Below, piece by piece: positions 24,685-33,524 of a stretch of DNA of 64,000 nt. Both the position numbers and the translations under genes were made by a program. The stretch comes from Bacteroidales bacterium (GTDB lineage: Bacteria > Bacteroidota > Bacteroidia > Bacteroidales > UBA3663). How positions within the stretch are numbered: position 1 is the first letter of the stretch; each line of letters opens with the position of its first letter. Location: the NCBI GenBank assembly GCA_017561935.1, contig JAFZBE010000042.1, positions 1-64,000 of the forward strand, written 5' to 3'. Below the pieces are notes generated by a model. It had not been told where the DNA came from. It made no database searches and saw only the letters and a list, made by a program, of their open reading frames with translations.

Positions 24685-27243
24685 ATGAAAGTACAGGTAA
24701 GTCATACCAACGCCCCTGTCTGGCGCGATATTACCGTCAAGTCAAACCTTCCAGCCGAACTCGAAGGTATCCATACCGTAGCCCGCAACCTCTGGTGGTC
24801 GTGGAATTCCGAAGCTCACAAGCTTTGGCGTGAGCTTGATCTGGATCTGTGGCGCTCGACGGGTCACAACCCACTTGCCATGCTCGAGACCATGTCGCTC
24901 GATCGTCTCAACGAGATAGTAGCCGACAAGAAGCTCATGAAGAAGGTTGACGCTGTTGTCGCCCATTTCAATGAATATATGGCTCAGCCAGTCAACACCA
25001 AGCGTCCATCAGTAGCATATTTCTGCATGGAGTATGGTTTGACAGCTTGCCTCAAGATTTATTCCGGTGGCCTTGGCATCCTCGCTGGTGACTATGTAAA
25101 GGAGGCCTCTGATTCCAATATCGATTTCTGTGCCGTCGGTTTCCTTTATCGTTTCGGTTACTTCACCCAGACGCTTTCTGCCGATGGTAGCCAGGAGGCC
25201 AACTACGAGCCCCAGAACTTCAACCAGCTCCCCATCGAGCCCGTGAAGGACGAAGATGGCTCGCAGCTCGTCCTTGAAGTGCCCTACCACGACAACATCA
25301 TCGTCTATGCCAATGTTTGGCAGGTCAATGTAGGTCGCGTGAAGCTCTATTTGCTCGACACCGATCTCGACCGCAACTCCGAGTGGGATCGCAGCATCAC
25401 CCACCAGCTCTATGGTGGCGACTGGGAGAACCGCATCAAGCAGGAGTATCTGCTTGGCATCGGCGGCATGATGTTGCTCGACAAGCTCGGCATCAAGAAG
25501 GATGTCTATCATTGCAACGAGGGTCACGCTGCCCTCATCGGCGCTCAGCGCATGGCCGACCTTATCCAGAACGAGGGTCTGAAGTTCAACGAGGCTCTTG
25601 AGGTGGTACGCAGCTCGCAGCTCTATACCTGCCACACTCCAGTACCTGCTGGACACGACTCTTTCGACGAAGGTCTCTTCTACAAGTATATGTCGCAGTT
25701 CCAGACCAAGCTCGGTATCGATTGGGCCGACTTCATGAACCTGGGCCGCGAGACTCCCGGTGAAGGCAAGTTCTCGATGTCGGTATTCGCTCTCAATACA
25801 TGCCAGGAGGCCAACGGTGTATCGTGGCTCCACGGAAAGGTGAGCCGTCAGATGTTCGCACCTGTTTGGAAGGGCTATGCTCCCGAGGAGCTCCATGTCG
25901 GCTATGTGACCAACGGCGTACACCTTCCCTCTTGGGCTGCCAGCGAGTGGAAGGAGTTCTACGAGAAGCTCTTCGGTCCCGACTACTACGAGACCCAGAC
26001 ACAGGAAGACATGTGGAAGAAGATCTACGAGTCTGACGACGAGGAGATCTGGAAGATCCGCAAGGGTCTTAAGACCAAGCTCTTCAACTTCATCAAGGAG
26101 GAGGTGCGCAACAACCTCCGCAAGAAGCAGGAGAACCCTGCCAAGATCATTCAGGCCATCGGTGCCCTCAATCCCGAGGCTCTCACCATCGGTTTCGCCC
26201 GTCGTTTCGCTACTTACAAGCGTGCACACCTGCTCTTCACCGACCTCGACCGTTTGGCCAAGATCGTCAACAACCCTGAGCGCCCTGTGCAGTTCATCTT
26301 TGCCGGCAAGGCTCACCCTGCCGACGGCGGTGGCCAGGGTCTGATTCGTCGCATCGTTGAGATCTCACGTATGCCTCAGTTCGTTGGCAAGGTTGTCTTT
26401 GTTGAGAACTACGACATGGATGTGGCCAAGCGCCTCGTTTCGGGTTGCGACATCTGGATGAATACTCCTACCCGTCCGCTGGAGGCTTCCGGCACATCGG
26501 GTGAGAAGGCCATCATGAACGGTACGTTGAACCTCTCCGTCCTCGACGGTTGGTGGTACGAGGGTTACAAGGAGGGCGCAGGCTGGGCACTCACCGACAA
26601 GCGCACTTTCCAGAACCAGTCGCTCCAGGATCAGCTTGATGCTGAGACCATCTACACCATGCTTGAGACCGAGATCGTGCCTCTCTATTTCGCCAAGAAC
26701 CGCAAGGGTTATTCACCCGATTGGGTAAAGGCCATCAAGGACTGTCTGTGTAAGATCACGCCTCACTTCACCATGCGTCGCCAGCTCGACGACTACTACG
26801 ATCGCTTCTACACCAAGGAGGGCGCACGTGCCCGCAAGCTTGCGGCCAATGGTTATAAGATCGCCAAGGAGATTGCTGCTTGGAAGGAGGTCGTAGCTGA
26901 GAATTGGGACACCATCGAGGTGAAGGAAGTCGATCTCCCACAGGAGGAGTTTATTCAGGGTCTCTCAATCGGCAAGACCTACAAGGCTACTGTCGTGGTC
27001 GATGGTAAGGCTATTGCCAATGACTTGGGTCTCGACCTGGTTATCGCCGACACAGGTGATGGCGCAGCTCGTAACACCAAGAGCTACGAGATGGAGGTTG
27101 TGAAGCGTGAGGGAACTCTCGTGACCTTCAAAATCGACTTCCCTGTCAAGTACTCCGGTGCCTACAAGATCGGTTTCCGTCTCTTCCCGAAGAACGAGAA
27201 CCTGCCACACCGCATGGACTTCGCTTACACCCGCTGGTTCTAA
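24685..27243 (+). CDS. glgP: alpha-glucan phosphorylase
   Basis: 852 residues, GT35 family of the type that begins with a DUF3417 domain (residues about 10-115: GIHTVARNLWWSWN). It releases glucose-1-phosphate from glycogen or maltodextrin with pyridoxal phosphate as cofactor. YFCMEYGL, GLGILAGDY, NEGHAALIG and GFARRFATYKRAHLLF are typical. The PLP lysine is Lys608 in EASGTSGEKAIMNG. The last about 110 residues form a beta-rich extension (YKATVVVDGK to FAYTRWF) seen in Bacteroidota members. Ends at a strong shared terminator. Confidence 0.95.
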   Translation: MKVQVSHTNAPVWRDITVKSNLPAELEGIHTVARNLWWSWNSEAHKLWRELDLDLWRSTGHNPLAMLETMSLDRLNEIVADKKLMKKVDAVVAHFNEYMAQPVNTKRPSVAYFCMEYGLTACLKIYSGGLGILAGDYVKEASDSNIDFCAVGFLYRFGYFTQTLSADGSQEANYEPQNFNQLPIEPVKDEDGSQLVLEVPYHDNIIVYANVWQVNVGRVKLYLLDTDLDRNSEWDRSITHQLYGGDWENRIKQEYLLGIGGMMLLDKLGIKKDVYHCNEGHAALIGAQRMADLIQNEGLKFNEALEVVRSSQLYTCHTPVPAGHDSFDEGLFYKYMSQFQTKLGIDWADFMNLGRETPGEGKFSMSVFALNTCQEANGVSWLHGKVSRQMFAPVWKGYAPEELHVGYVTNGVHLPSWAASEWKEFYEKLFGPDYYETQTQEDMWKKIYESDDEEIWKIRKGLKTKLFNFIKEEVRNNLRKKQENPAKIIQAIGALNPEALTIGFARRFATYKRAHLLFTDLDRLAKIVNNPERPVQFIFAGKAHPADGGGQGLIRRIVEISRMPQFVGKVVFVENYDMDVAKRLVSGCDIWMNTPTRPLEASGTSGEKAIMNGTLNLSVLDGWWYEGYKEGAGWALTDKRTFQNQSLQDQLDAETIYTMLETEIVPLYFAKNRKGYSPDWVKAIKDCLCKITPHFTMRRQLDDYYDRFYTKEGARARKLAANGYKIAKEIAAWKEVVAENWDTIEVKEVDLPQEEFIQGLSIGKTYKATVVVDGKAIANDLGLDLVIADTGDGAARNTKSYEMEVVKREGTLVTFKIDFPVKYSGAYKIGFRLFPKNENLPHRMDFAYTRWF

Positions 27244-27270
27244 ACCACTGGACATTGAACCATTAAATAG

Positions 27271-27307
27271 CAAGCCGCCGAAGATTTTTCTTCGGCGGCT
27301 TGTTTTT
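27271..27307 (+). terminator. bidirectional-looking terminator after glgP
   Basis: AAGCCGCCGAA / TTCGGCGGCTT perfect 11-bp stem (27272-27282 with 27291-27301) and TTTTT after it. It lies between convergent glgP and the UxaA-like gene and may serve both. Confidence 0.88.
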
Positions 27308-27315
27308 GATTATTG

Positions 27316-28506
27316 TCAATAGCAGTGTCTACAAAACTCTTTATATCCTAAGAAGAATTCGCGGTGGCCTAGAGCTTCTGATTTGGTTATTTGTCCATTT
27401 GCCACACGCTCTATGAGTTTCAGCAGTTCGTTGGCAATCTCTTCGAGCGAGGCTCCTTCTGAAATGACACGACCGGCATTCACGTCCATATCTTCACTCA
27501 TGCGCTGGTAGGTGAGGGGATTGGAGCAGACCTTGATGACAGGCGCAATGGCGGAGCCGGCTACCGAGCCGCGTCCAGTGGTATAGAGTGCCAGATGACA
27601 CCCCGAGGCCGCCATCTCGACAATCTCGGCCGTGTCGCTCACGTTAGGGAAGCCCCACCGGGCCTCACCATCGGGTACCACATCCATCATGTAGAGACCA
27701 CCATCTCGTCCCAATGTGGCGGGTATCTCACCCGGACGTATCAGCGCCTGTATCGGTCGGCTACCGCTCTTGGCATACGAGCCCAGCGACTTCTCCTCGA
27801 TGGTGGTCAATCCACCCTCGGCATTGCCCTGCGAGAAACTGTCGTGTCCCATCTTCTTGTAATAGACGTCAGCCTTGTGGATGCAGTCATAGAGTTGTTG
27901 CCCAACTTCGGGTGTGACGCCGCGTTGACGAAGCATGGCCTCACAGCCGATCAGTTCACCGGGCTCTTCAAAGATGCAGGTGGCTCCCGCATCGACAAGC
28001 TGGTCAAAGGCAAGTCCCACAGCAGGATTGGCCGTGATGCCGCTGCAGGCATCCGACCCGCCGCACACCGTGCCGATGCAAAGGTCCTGCCAATGCAGCT
28101 CCACTCTCGGAACAGCTTGCACAACAGGAATCATGGCTCCCACGGCCTTCACACCCTTGCGGATCGAGGCGCTTGTGCCGCCCTCTTCCTGGATGACGAT
28201 CATCGCTCCCTCGCGTCCGCTCTCTTTCACCACTTGCAGCAACTGGTCGCGCAAGAAGTTCTCACATCCCAGCGAGACGATTACCACGCCTCCCACATTG
28301 GGATGTGTGCAGAGCCGTTCCATCACCTGCTGGGCGTAGGCATTGGGTGCACAGCCGCCGAACCCGATCAGATGGATGGGCTGATGGTTTGAATCGGTCT
28401 GTCGGGCGATTTCTTCAGCTACATGATGGGCACACTCCACGAGGTAGGTCACAACGATCACGTTGCGTATGCCTTTCCTTCCGTCTTTTCTGAGATAGCC
28501 TTTCAT
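27316..28506 (-). CDS. UxaA family dehydratase, large part
   Basis: 396 residues matching the C-terminal domain of altronate/galactarate dehydratases (UxaA/GarD family). These enzymes dehydrate sugar acids with an iron-sulfur or Fe(II) centre. GYLRKDGRKGIRN opens the domain. Cys-containing GFGGCAPNAYAQ, SLGCENF, GTVCGGSDACSGITANPAVG and GRGSVAGSAIAPVIKVCSNP are family features. The substrate cannot be fixed: in this family altronate, galactarate or related acids are known. It overlaps by 4 bp with the upstream small SAF-domain gene, so the enzyme is made as two chains. The pectin-related genes elsewhere suggest uronate catabolism. Confidence 0.85.
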   Translation of the reverse strand: MKGYLRKDGRKGIRNVIVVTYLVECAHHVAEEIARQTDSNHQPIHLIGFGGCAPNAYAQQVMERLCTHPNVGGVVIVSLGCENFLRDQLLQVVKESGREGAMIVIQEEGGTSASIRKGVKAVGAMIPVVQAVPRVELHWQDLCIGTVCGGSDACSGITANPAVGLAFDQLVDAGATCIFEEPGELIGCEAMLRQRGVTPEVGQQLYDCIHKADVYYKKMGHDSFSQGNAEGGLTTIEEKSLGSYAKSGSRPIQALIRPGEIPATLGRDGGLYMMDVVPDGEARWGFPNVSDTAEIVEMAASGCHLALYTTGRGSVAGSAIAPVIKVCSNPLTYQRMSEDMDVNAGRVISEGASLEEIANELLKLIERVANGQITKSEALGHREFFLGYKEFCRHCY

Positions 28507-28772
28507 AAACTCCAGACATAATCCGATTTGAGGTTTTGCTCATGCACATGTTCACCCTCTTCGATGTCGCGCGTAGCGCTACCGATGGGAAGACCGTATT
28601 TCAGCACCTTTTCACCTTCGTCAATGCTTCGTACGGCCACCTTGTGCCCAAAGGCAATGTCGTCGCGCAGTGTCAGCACAGAGCCATCTGTCAGTGTCAC
28701 CTCTTGGCCCGCCTGGAGGTCACAGAGTGCCACTGCCACGTTGTCGATGCGATTCAAACTGATCAACTTCAT
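28503..28772 (-). CDS. UxaA family dehydratase, small SAF-domain subunit
   Basis: 89 residues from ATG 28772 (upstream in-frame codons fall in the neighbouring terminator). The sequence MKLISLNRIDNVAVAL, HKVAVRSIDEGEKVLKYGLPIG and GEHVHEQN is the SAF domain that forms the N-terminus of altronate dehydratases. The ATGA overlap (28503-28506) with the large subunit gene implies translational coupling and a heteromeric enzyme. No promoter stood out. Confidence 0.88.
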   Translation of the reverse strand: MKLISLNRIDNVAVALCDLQAGQEVTLTDGSVLTLRDDIAFGHKVAVRSIDEGEKVLKYGLPIGSATRDIEEGEHVHEQNLKSDYVWSL

Positions 28773-28785
28773 TCTCAAAAAGATG

Positions 28786-28825
28786 CTTGAAAAACCGCCC
28801 TCAGTCATGATGACTTGGGGCGGTT
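28786..28825 (-). terminator. terminator of the Ala-rich lipoprotein gene
   Basis: Minus strand AACCGCCC (28825-28818) pairs with GGGCGGTT (28800-28793), then TTTT follows. It overlaps the region just before the SAF-domain gene. Confidence 0.7.
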
Positions 28826-28862
28826 CAGTGTCGTTTAAAGTGTAAGCAAACTGTAGGCCAAA

Positions 28863-29090
28863 TTACTTAACGGCCTCGGCAGCGGCATCAGCAACCTCGG
28901 CAGCAGCCTCGGTAACCTCAGTAGCAACAGAATCAGCAGCAGCCTCAACAGCATCAGCGGTAGCCTCAGCAGCAGCCTCAACGTTTTCAACAGCAGCCTC
29001 AGTAGCCTCAGCTGCCTTCTCCTTAGCACCGTTGCAAGAAGCGAAGCTTACAGCAACGAGAACACTTGCGAAAAGAACCAATTTCTTCAT
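28863..29090 (-). CDS. small Ala/Glu-rich lipoprotein
   Basis: 75 residues. A lipoprotein signal ends VSFASC with Cys19. The mature part is an almost pure Ala/Glu/Val/Asp helix of repeating AAEA, EAAAD and AEAT words, low in complexity and probably a single amphipathic coil, reminiscent in style of Lpp-like or entericidin-like small lipoproteins but not recognisably homologous. Its own -7 box lies upstream and a terminator downstream, so it is monocistronic and may be well expressed. Confidence 0.8.
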   Translation of the reverse strand: MKKLVLFASVLVAVSFASCNGAKEKAAEATEAAVENVEAAAEATADAVEAAADSVATEVTEAAAEVADAAAEAVK

Positions 29091-29164
29091 AATCGTAATA
29101 CTTTTTTAGTTGTTTATAATAGTTAATACCTTAAAAAATTGCACAACCTTTTGTTTTTGCGGCA

Positions 29165-29172
29165 CAAAGGTA
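29165..29172 (-). promoter_or_regulatory. -7 box of the Ala-rich lipoprotein gene
   Basis: Minus strand TACCTTTG, 75 bp upstream of the ATG. The rest of the 297-bp gap up to porT holds an ACCTATA/TATAGGT inverted repeat (29257-29263 with 29274-29280) and no gene. Confidence 0.5.
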
Positions 29173-29387
29173 AGGTATTTTCACATTTATTGAACTGTAT
29201 TTTGCATTTTTTTGGCCCATGAGGCTATAATTTGTTTACAAATCGACAAAATTGTCACCTATAGATTGAAAAATATAGGTAATTAATTGCGAATACGTTG
29301 ATTCACACAATAAATTGACTATTTGCACGTTAATATACTGTTCCAATTGATAATTCTTAGTCCCTAATTGTTAATTGTTCATCGACT

Positions 29388-30110
29388 TTGTATTCGATTC
29401 TACGACATATCCGCATTCTCCTTTTGCTGGCCATCATTGGGATGCCTGCAATGACCGTTGTGGCACAAAGGCAGAAGATCAAGAACCTGCCCTACTACGA
29501 CCAGCGTCTGCTGCACTGGGGCTTCAGCTTTGGCTTCAACATGCCTACCGTCAGCTTCTCTCAGACAGGTAGCGAGGCGGCTGAAGGCTGGTGGGTCACC
29601 TGCCCCAAGGCCAATCCCTCGTTCCAAGTGGGTCTGATGGGCGATCTGGCCATCACCGAGCACCTGAATTTCCGCGTCACGCCATTCCTTTACTTCCAGG
29701 AACGCACGGTGAGGTTCGAACGTGAATCGCTCGAAGGTCGTGAGCGTACGAACCAGCAGCTCAAGACCACCTACATCGAGATTCCTGCCTCACTGAAGAT
29801 CAGCACGCGTCGCATCAACAACTATCGCCCGTATATGGTGGCAGGTGCGCAGTTCAACTTCGACATCGGCAAGGAGAAGGAGACACCCATCGTCTTCAAG
29901 CGTTTCGACATGGGTATCCACATCGGCATGGGCTGCGATTTCTACCTGCCCTTCTTCAAGCTTGCTCCCGAGTTCCGTTTCAATCTGGGCCTGCTCGACA
30001 TGATCGACCACAAGCGCGAAGATCTGAAGGACCTGACGCTGATGCCATATACCGAGGCTGTCCTTTCGGCACGCAATACGGGGCTGTCGTTTATTTTATG
30101 GTTTGAGTAA
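29388..30110 (+). CDS. porT: PorT-like outer-membrane protein of the type IX secretion system
   Basis: 240 residues beginning at TTG 29388; an upstream stop (29358) leaves no ATG that would keep the signal peptide, whose core is ILRHIRILLLLAIIGMPAMTVVA. The mature part has the alternating beta strands of an eight-stranded outer-membrane barrel (WGFSFGFNMPTVSF, LNFRVTPFLYFQERTVRF, YIEIPASLKIST, YRPYMVAGAQF, FKLAPEFRFNLGL). PorT is needed for T9SS export in Porphyromonas and relatives, fitting the several T9SS-tailed proteins here. It precedes the VWA-like gene by 2 bp. Confidence 0.8.
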   Translation: MYSILRHIRILLLLAIIGMPAMTVVAQRQKIKNLPYYDQRLLHWGFSFGFNMPTVSFSQTGSEAAEGWWVTCPKANPSFQVGLMGDLAITEHLNFRVTPFLYFQERTVRFERESLEGRERTNQQLKTTYIEIPASLKISTRRINNYRPYMVAGAQFNFDIGKEKETPIVFKRFDMGIHIGMGCDFYLPFFKLAPEFRFNLGLLDMIDHKREDLKDLTLMPYTEAVLSARNTGLSFILWFE

Positions 30111-30112
30111 AT

Positions 30113-31297
30113 ATGGAGGAAGTTTTCAAGAAGATTGCTGAACAATGGTTCCTGCGGGAACCTGCATATTTTGCCCTCTATTGCATTCTGCAGTTGGAGG
30201 TGAACGACAAGATGAACTGTGCGTTGCGATGCGGACAGGGGAAATTGCAATACAATCCGACGATGTTGGTGCGCCGACCTACTGCTGAGGTGGAGTTGTT
30301 GATGAGGATCGAGATGATCCGCCTCTTCCTCAAGCATCCCTATGAGCGCCAGCCCGAAGGCACGAGCCGCGTGGCTATGGCGTTGGGCAGCGACGTCTGC
30401 ATCAAGTCGGCCTACAATGGGCCGAATGCCACAGGCTACAAAACGGATGAGCAATTACCCCTGCTCTCGCCCGAGTTCTTCAATTTGCAGCACGACATGC
30501 CGTTCGAATGGTATGTGCGCAAGATCGAGGATATGATCGACGAGGCGGATATTCAGAGTGCCCAGAGTATTTCAGGTAATCTGAATGATTGGAAGAATCT
30601 GAGCAAGGAGGAACAAGACTTGCTTGGCTCGGCGGCTGCACGTTCGGAGCTCTGGGAAGAGGACGAGATGCGTGCCCAGGAGATCAACGACCTCATCGAC
30701 AAGATGAATGCGTGGGGCAGCATTCCAGGTAACATGGTGCAACAGATACAGGCTTCGACCAAGGCACGTATCGACTACCGCAAGATCATGCAGGGCTTCC
30801 GGGCTTCGGTGTTGAGCAATACGATGCGACTCACACGCATGCGTCCCAATCGTCGCACAGGGTTCCAGCAGATGGGCACCATCCGCAAGTTCGATACTAA
30901 GCTTCTGGTGGCTGTCGATGTCTCGGGCTCGATCTCCGACAAGACGCTGTCGCACTTCTACTCGGTGATCAACAAGTTCTTCAAATACGGCATCAACGAG
31001 ATCGACTGCGTGCAGTTCGACTGCGAACTGGGCGAGGTGAAGCCTCTGCGTAAGGCATCGCGTACGGTGCAGATTTTCGGACGCGGAGGCACGTCGTTCC
31101 AACCTGTCTTCGATTACTTGGCCGAGCACAACATCTACGACGGACTCATCATCCTCACCGACGGCTATGCTGCACACCCCAACATGGACAATTCGATCGT
31201 TGCGAGGATTCTCTGGGTGTGCGAAAACGAAAATAGCTACAACCAGTGCAAAGACTGGATGCAGCTATATGGTAGAGTATGTTGGATGTATCTTTAA
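30113..31297 (+). CDS. VWA-like/putative metallopeptidase-domain protein (DUF2201 type)
   Basis: 394 residues, cytosolic. The N-terminal two thirds resemble the DUF2201 putative metallopeptidase domain and the C-terminal part (about 265-394) the VWA-like domain: LLVAVDVSGSIS provides the DxSxS metal-site motif, followed by GRGGTSFQPVFDYL and ILTDGYA. These proteins commonly pair with a MoxR-type AAA ATPase. No such ATPase gene is adjacent here. Its start is 2 bp after porT, so it is almost certainly co-transcribed. Function unknown. Confidence 0.82.
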   Translation: MEEVFKKIAEQWFLREPAYFALYCILQLEVNDKMNCALRCGQGKLQYNPTMLVRRPTAEVELLMRIEMIRLFLKHPYERQPEGTSRVAMALGSDVCIKSAYNGPNATGYKTDEQLPLLSPEFFNLQHDMPFEWYVRKIEDMIDEADIQSAQSISGNLNDWKNLSKEEQDLLGSAAARSELWEEDEMRAQEINDLIDKMNAWGSIPGNMVQQIQASTKARIDYRKIMQGFRASVLSNTMRLTRMRPNRRTGFQQMGTIRKFDTKLLVAVDVSGSISDKTLSHFYSVINKFFKYGINEIDCVQFDCELGEVKPLRKASRTVQIFGRGGTSFQPVFDYLAEHNIYDGLIILTDGYAAHPNMDNSIVARILWVCENENSYNQCKDWMQLYGRVCWMYL

Positions 31298-31338
31298 CTC
31301 TACTTTCGCAAGCGCGAAAGTCGATGATTCGTCTTTAA

Positions 31339-32466
31339 TCAAAGCGCAGCGTCGAAGCGTTCCAGGAAGAGGTCGCAGTCGTGCTGGGTGATGCAGAGCG
31401 GAGGCAGGATACGTAGTACGTTGGTGCCTGCTGCACCCGTGAAGACATGTTGCTCGTAGAGCAGTCGGTTACGCACCTCCTTATACGGATAGTCGAACTC
31501 TATACCTATCATCAGACCAAGGCCACGCAGTTCCTTCAGACCAGGGATTTGCATGGTCTTGAGTGCGCTTATAAGATACTCGCCCTGTTGGCGCGCATTC
31601 TCGATGAGGTGCTCCTCCTCGATCACGTCGAGCACAGTGCAGGCAAGGGCACAGCCTAGATGATTGCCGCCGAAGGTGGTGCCCAGCTGTCCATAGACGG
31701 GTGCAAACATCGGCGAGATGAGCACACCCGCAAACGGATAGCCATTGGCAATGCCCTTGGCCACGGTGATGATGTCGGGACGGATGCCGAACCACTGGTG
31801 GGCAAAGAACTTGCCGCTGCGGCCATAGCCCGACTGTATCTCGTCGAGGATCAGCACGACGCGGTTGTCAGTAGTGACCTTCCGCAGTTCTTGCATGAAT
31901 GCTGCGGTGGGGATACGTATGCCGCCCACACCCGAGATGCCCTCGATGATCACAGCGGCCACATCGCCCTTGGCGATGCTTGCACGCAGGCCGGCGATGT
32001 CGCCGAGCTCCAGGAACTCCACGGGGAAGGTGGCGTTGATGGGCGCTTGGATCTTGGGATTCTGCGTCACATTCACTGCGGCCGAGGTGCGTCCGTGGAA
32101 GGCATGGGTGAAGGCGATGACCTTCTTCTTGCCGGTGTAGAACGATGCCAGCTTCAGCGCGTTCTCATTGGCTTCGGCACCCGAGTTGATCAGGAACAGC
32201 TGGTAGTCGTCGTAGCCGCAGATGGGGCCAAGCTTCTCGGCAAGCTTCACCTGCAGCGGGTTCTTGACGGCATTCGAGTAGAACACCAGCTTGCTGGCCT
32301 GCTCCTGCAAGGTCTGCAGGTAGCGCGGATGGCTGTGGCCGATTGAGATCACTGCATGACCTCCGTAGAAGTCGAGATACTCCTGACCCTTATCGTCCCA
32401 CACATAGCAGCCCTTGCCATGGTCAACGGTTACGTCAAATAGGGGATATACGTCGAATAATTTCAT
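31339..32466 (-). CDS. argD: acetylornithine/succinylornithine aminotransferase
   Basis: 375 residues, class III PLP aminotransferase. It forms N-acylornithine from N-acylglutamate semialdehyde. NSGAEANENALKLA, the metal-free Asp208 in LILDEIQSGYGRSG and Lys237 in TVAKGIANGYP (Schiff-base lysine) are visible. Because the window also encodes a succinylornithine-type carbamoyltransferase, the natural substrate is probably the succinylated intermediate. Last gene of the argR-acyltransferase-argG-argC-argD series, 18 bp after argC. Confidence 0.93.
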   Translation of the reverse strand: MKLFDVYPLFDVTVDHGKGCYVWDDKGQEYLDFYGGHAVISIGHSHPRYLQTLQEQASKLVFYSNAVKNPLQVKLAEKLGPICGYDDYQLFLINSGAEANENALKLASFYTGKKKVIAFTHAFHGRTSAAVNVTQNPKIQAPINATFPVEFLELGDIAGLRASIAKGDVAAVIIEGISGVGGIRIPTAAFMQELRKVTTDNRVVLILDEIQSGYGRSGKFFAHQWFGIRPDIITVAKGIANGYPFAGVLISPMFAPVYGQLGTTFGGNHLGCALACTVLDVIEEEHLIENARQQGEYLISALKTMQIPGLKELRGLGLMIGIEFDYPYKEVRNRLLYEQHVFTGAAGTNVLRILPPLCITQHDCDLFLERFDAAL

Positions 32467-32484
32467 TGCTTTTTTGAATAATTA

Positions 32485-33522
32485 TCAGAATGCGATGGCC
32501 TTCAGGCCAAGGCCGGCTTTCTCGTCTAGGCCGAACATGAGATTCATGTTCTGTACGGCCTGGCCGACAGCTCCCTTCAGAAGGTTGTCGATGATGCTGG
32601 TCACGACCACCTTGTTGCCATTGAACTTGTCGAGATGGACGAGCGCCTTGTTGGTGCCCACGATCTGCTTGAGGTCGAGCGCCACATCCACATAATGCGT
32701 GAAGGCAGCATCGGCATAGAATGCCTTGTAGAGGCTCACCAGTTCGTCCTTGGTCGGATTGGTGGCACCGCCTTCGGGTCCTTCGAGCTTGATGACCTCG
32801 GTGCAGAAGATGCCGCGTGTGAAGTCGCCGCGATAGGGCACGAAATCGACGGTGATCTCCCCTTCCGCAGGCTGGCTCAGCAACGTGTTGCAGACGACAG
32901 GAGCCGATGCTGGACGCAGTTCGTTGAGCGTCTGACAGATCTCGTGCAGGTGCTGGTGCTGGAAGAGCTTATAGACCGATAGGTTGTCGTTGCGCCACGA
33001 GAAGTGGGTGGTAGCCCCGGGCTTCTGTCCTGCGCCTGTCGACCCCGTGATGGCATTCACGGCAATGTCGTGGGTGAGGAGCCCCGCCTTGGCCAATGGG
33101 AGCAAACCCAGCTGAATACAGGTGGCAAAACATCCGGGATTGGCCAGATGTTGGCACTGTCGGATAGCGTCGCGATGAATCTCGGGCAGACCATAGACGA
33201 AGTCGTGATTGCCACGGATGCGGAAATCCTGCGCCATGTCGATGATCTTCACGTTGGCGGGTATCTCATGCTCGCGAAGGTAGGCTTCGCTCTTGCCGTG
33301 TCCGAAGCAGAAGAACACCACATCGACCTTGTCGAAGGGCGTCTGATCGGTGAACGTCAGGTAGGTGTCGCCATAGAGTCCCTCATGCACCGCAGCCACC
33401 GCATTGCCAGCGTTCGACTCCGAGTTGGCAAAGACGACCTCGACCTTGGGATGATGGATGAGCAGGCGGATGAGCTCGCCACCCGTATATCCTGCTGCAC
33501 CAAGTATGCCTACGCGAACCAT
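32485..33522 (-). CDS. argC: N-acyl-gamma-glutamyl-phosphate reductase
   Basis: 345 residues from ATG 33522, two bases after the argG stop; the frame could begin two codons earlier at a TTG inside the overlap. NADPH-dependent reductase of arginine synthesis. GILGAAGYTGGELIRLL is the nucleotide-binding start, and NPGCFATCIQLGLLPL carries the catalytic Cys131. TGSTGAGQKP is typical. Translation is probably coupled to argG. Confidence 0.95.
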   Translation of the reverse strand: MVRVGILGAAGYTGGELIRLLIHHPKVEVVFANSESNAGNAVAAVHEGLYGDTYLTFTDQTPFDKVDVVFFCFGHGKSEAYLREHEIPANVKIIDMAQDFRIRGNHDFVYGLPEIHRDAIRQCQHLANPGCFATCIQLGLLPLAKAGLLTHDIAVNAITGSTGAGQKPGATTHFSWRNDNLSVYKLFQHQHLHEICQTLNELRPASAPVVCNTLLSQPAEGEITVDFVPYRGDFTRGIFCTEVIKLEGPEGGATNPTKDELVSLYKAFYADAAFTHYVDVALDLKQIVGTNKALVHLDKFNGNKVVVTSIIDNLLKGAVGQAVQNMNLMFGLDEKAGLGLKAIAF

Positions 33523-33524
33523 GA

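Noticed and set aside
25009..26316. 435-codon antisense frame inside glgP
   Set aside because: Leu/Val/Glu-rich shadow of a conserved enzyme gene; no start signals or domains.
28835..29029. Leu/Arg-rich 64-codon frame
   Set aside because: It is the complement of the Ala-rich lipoprotein gene in another frame.
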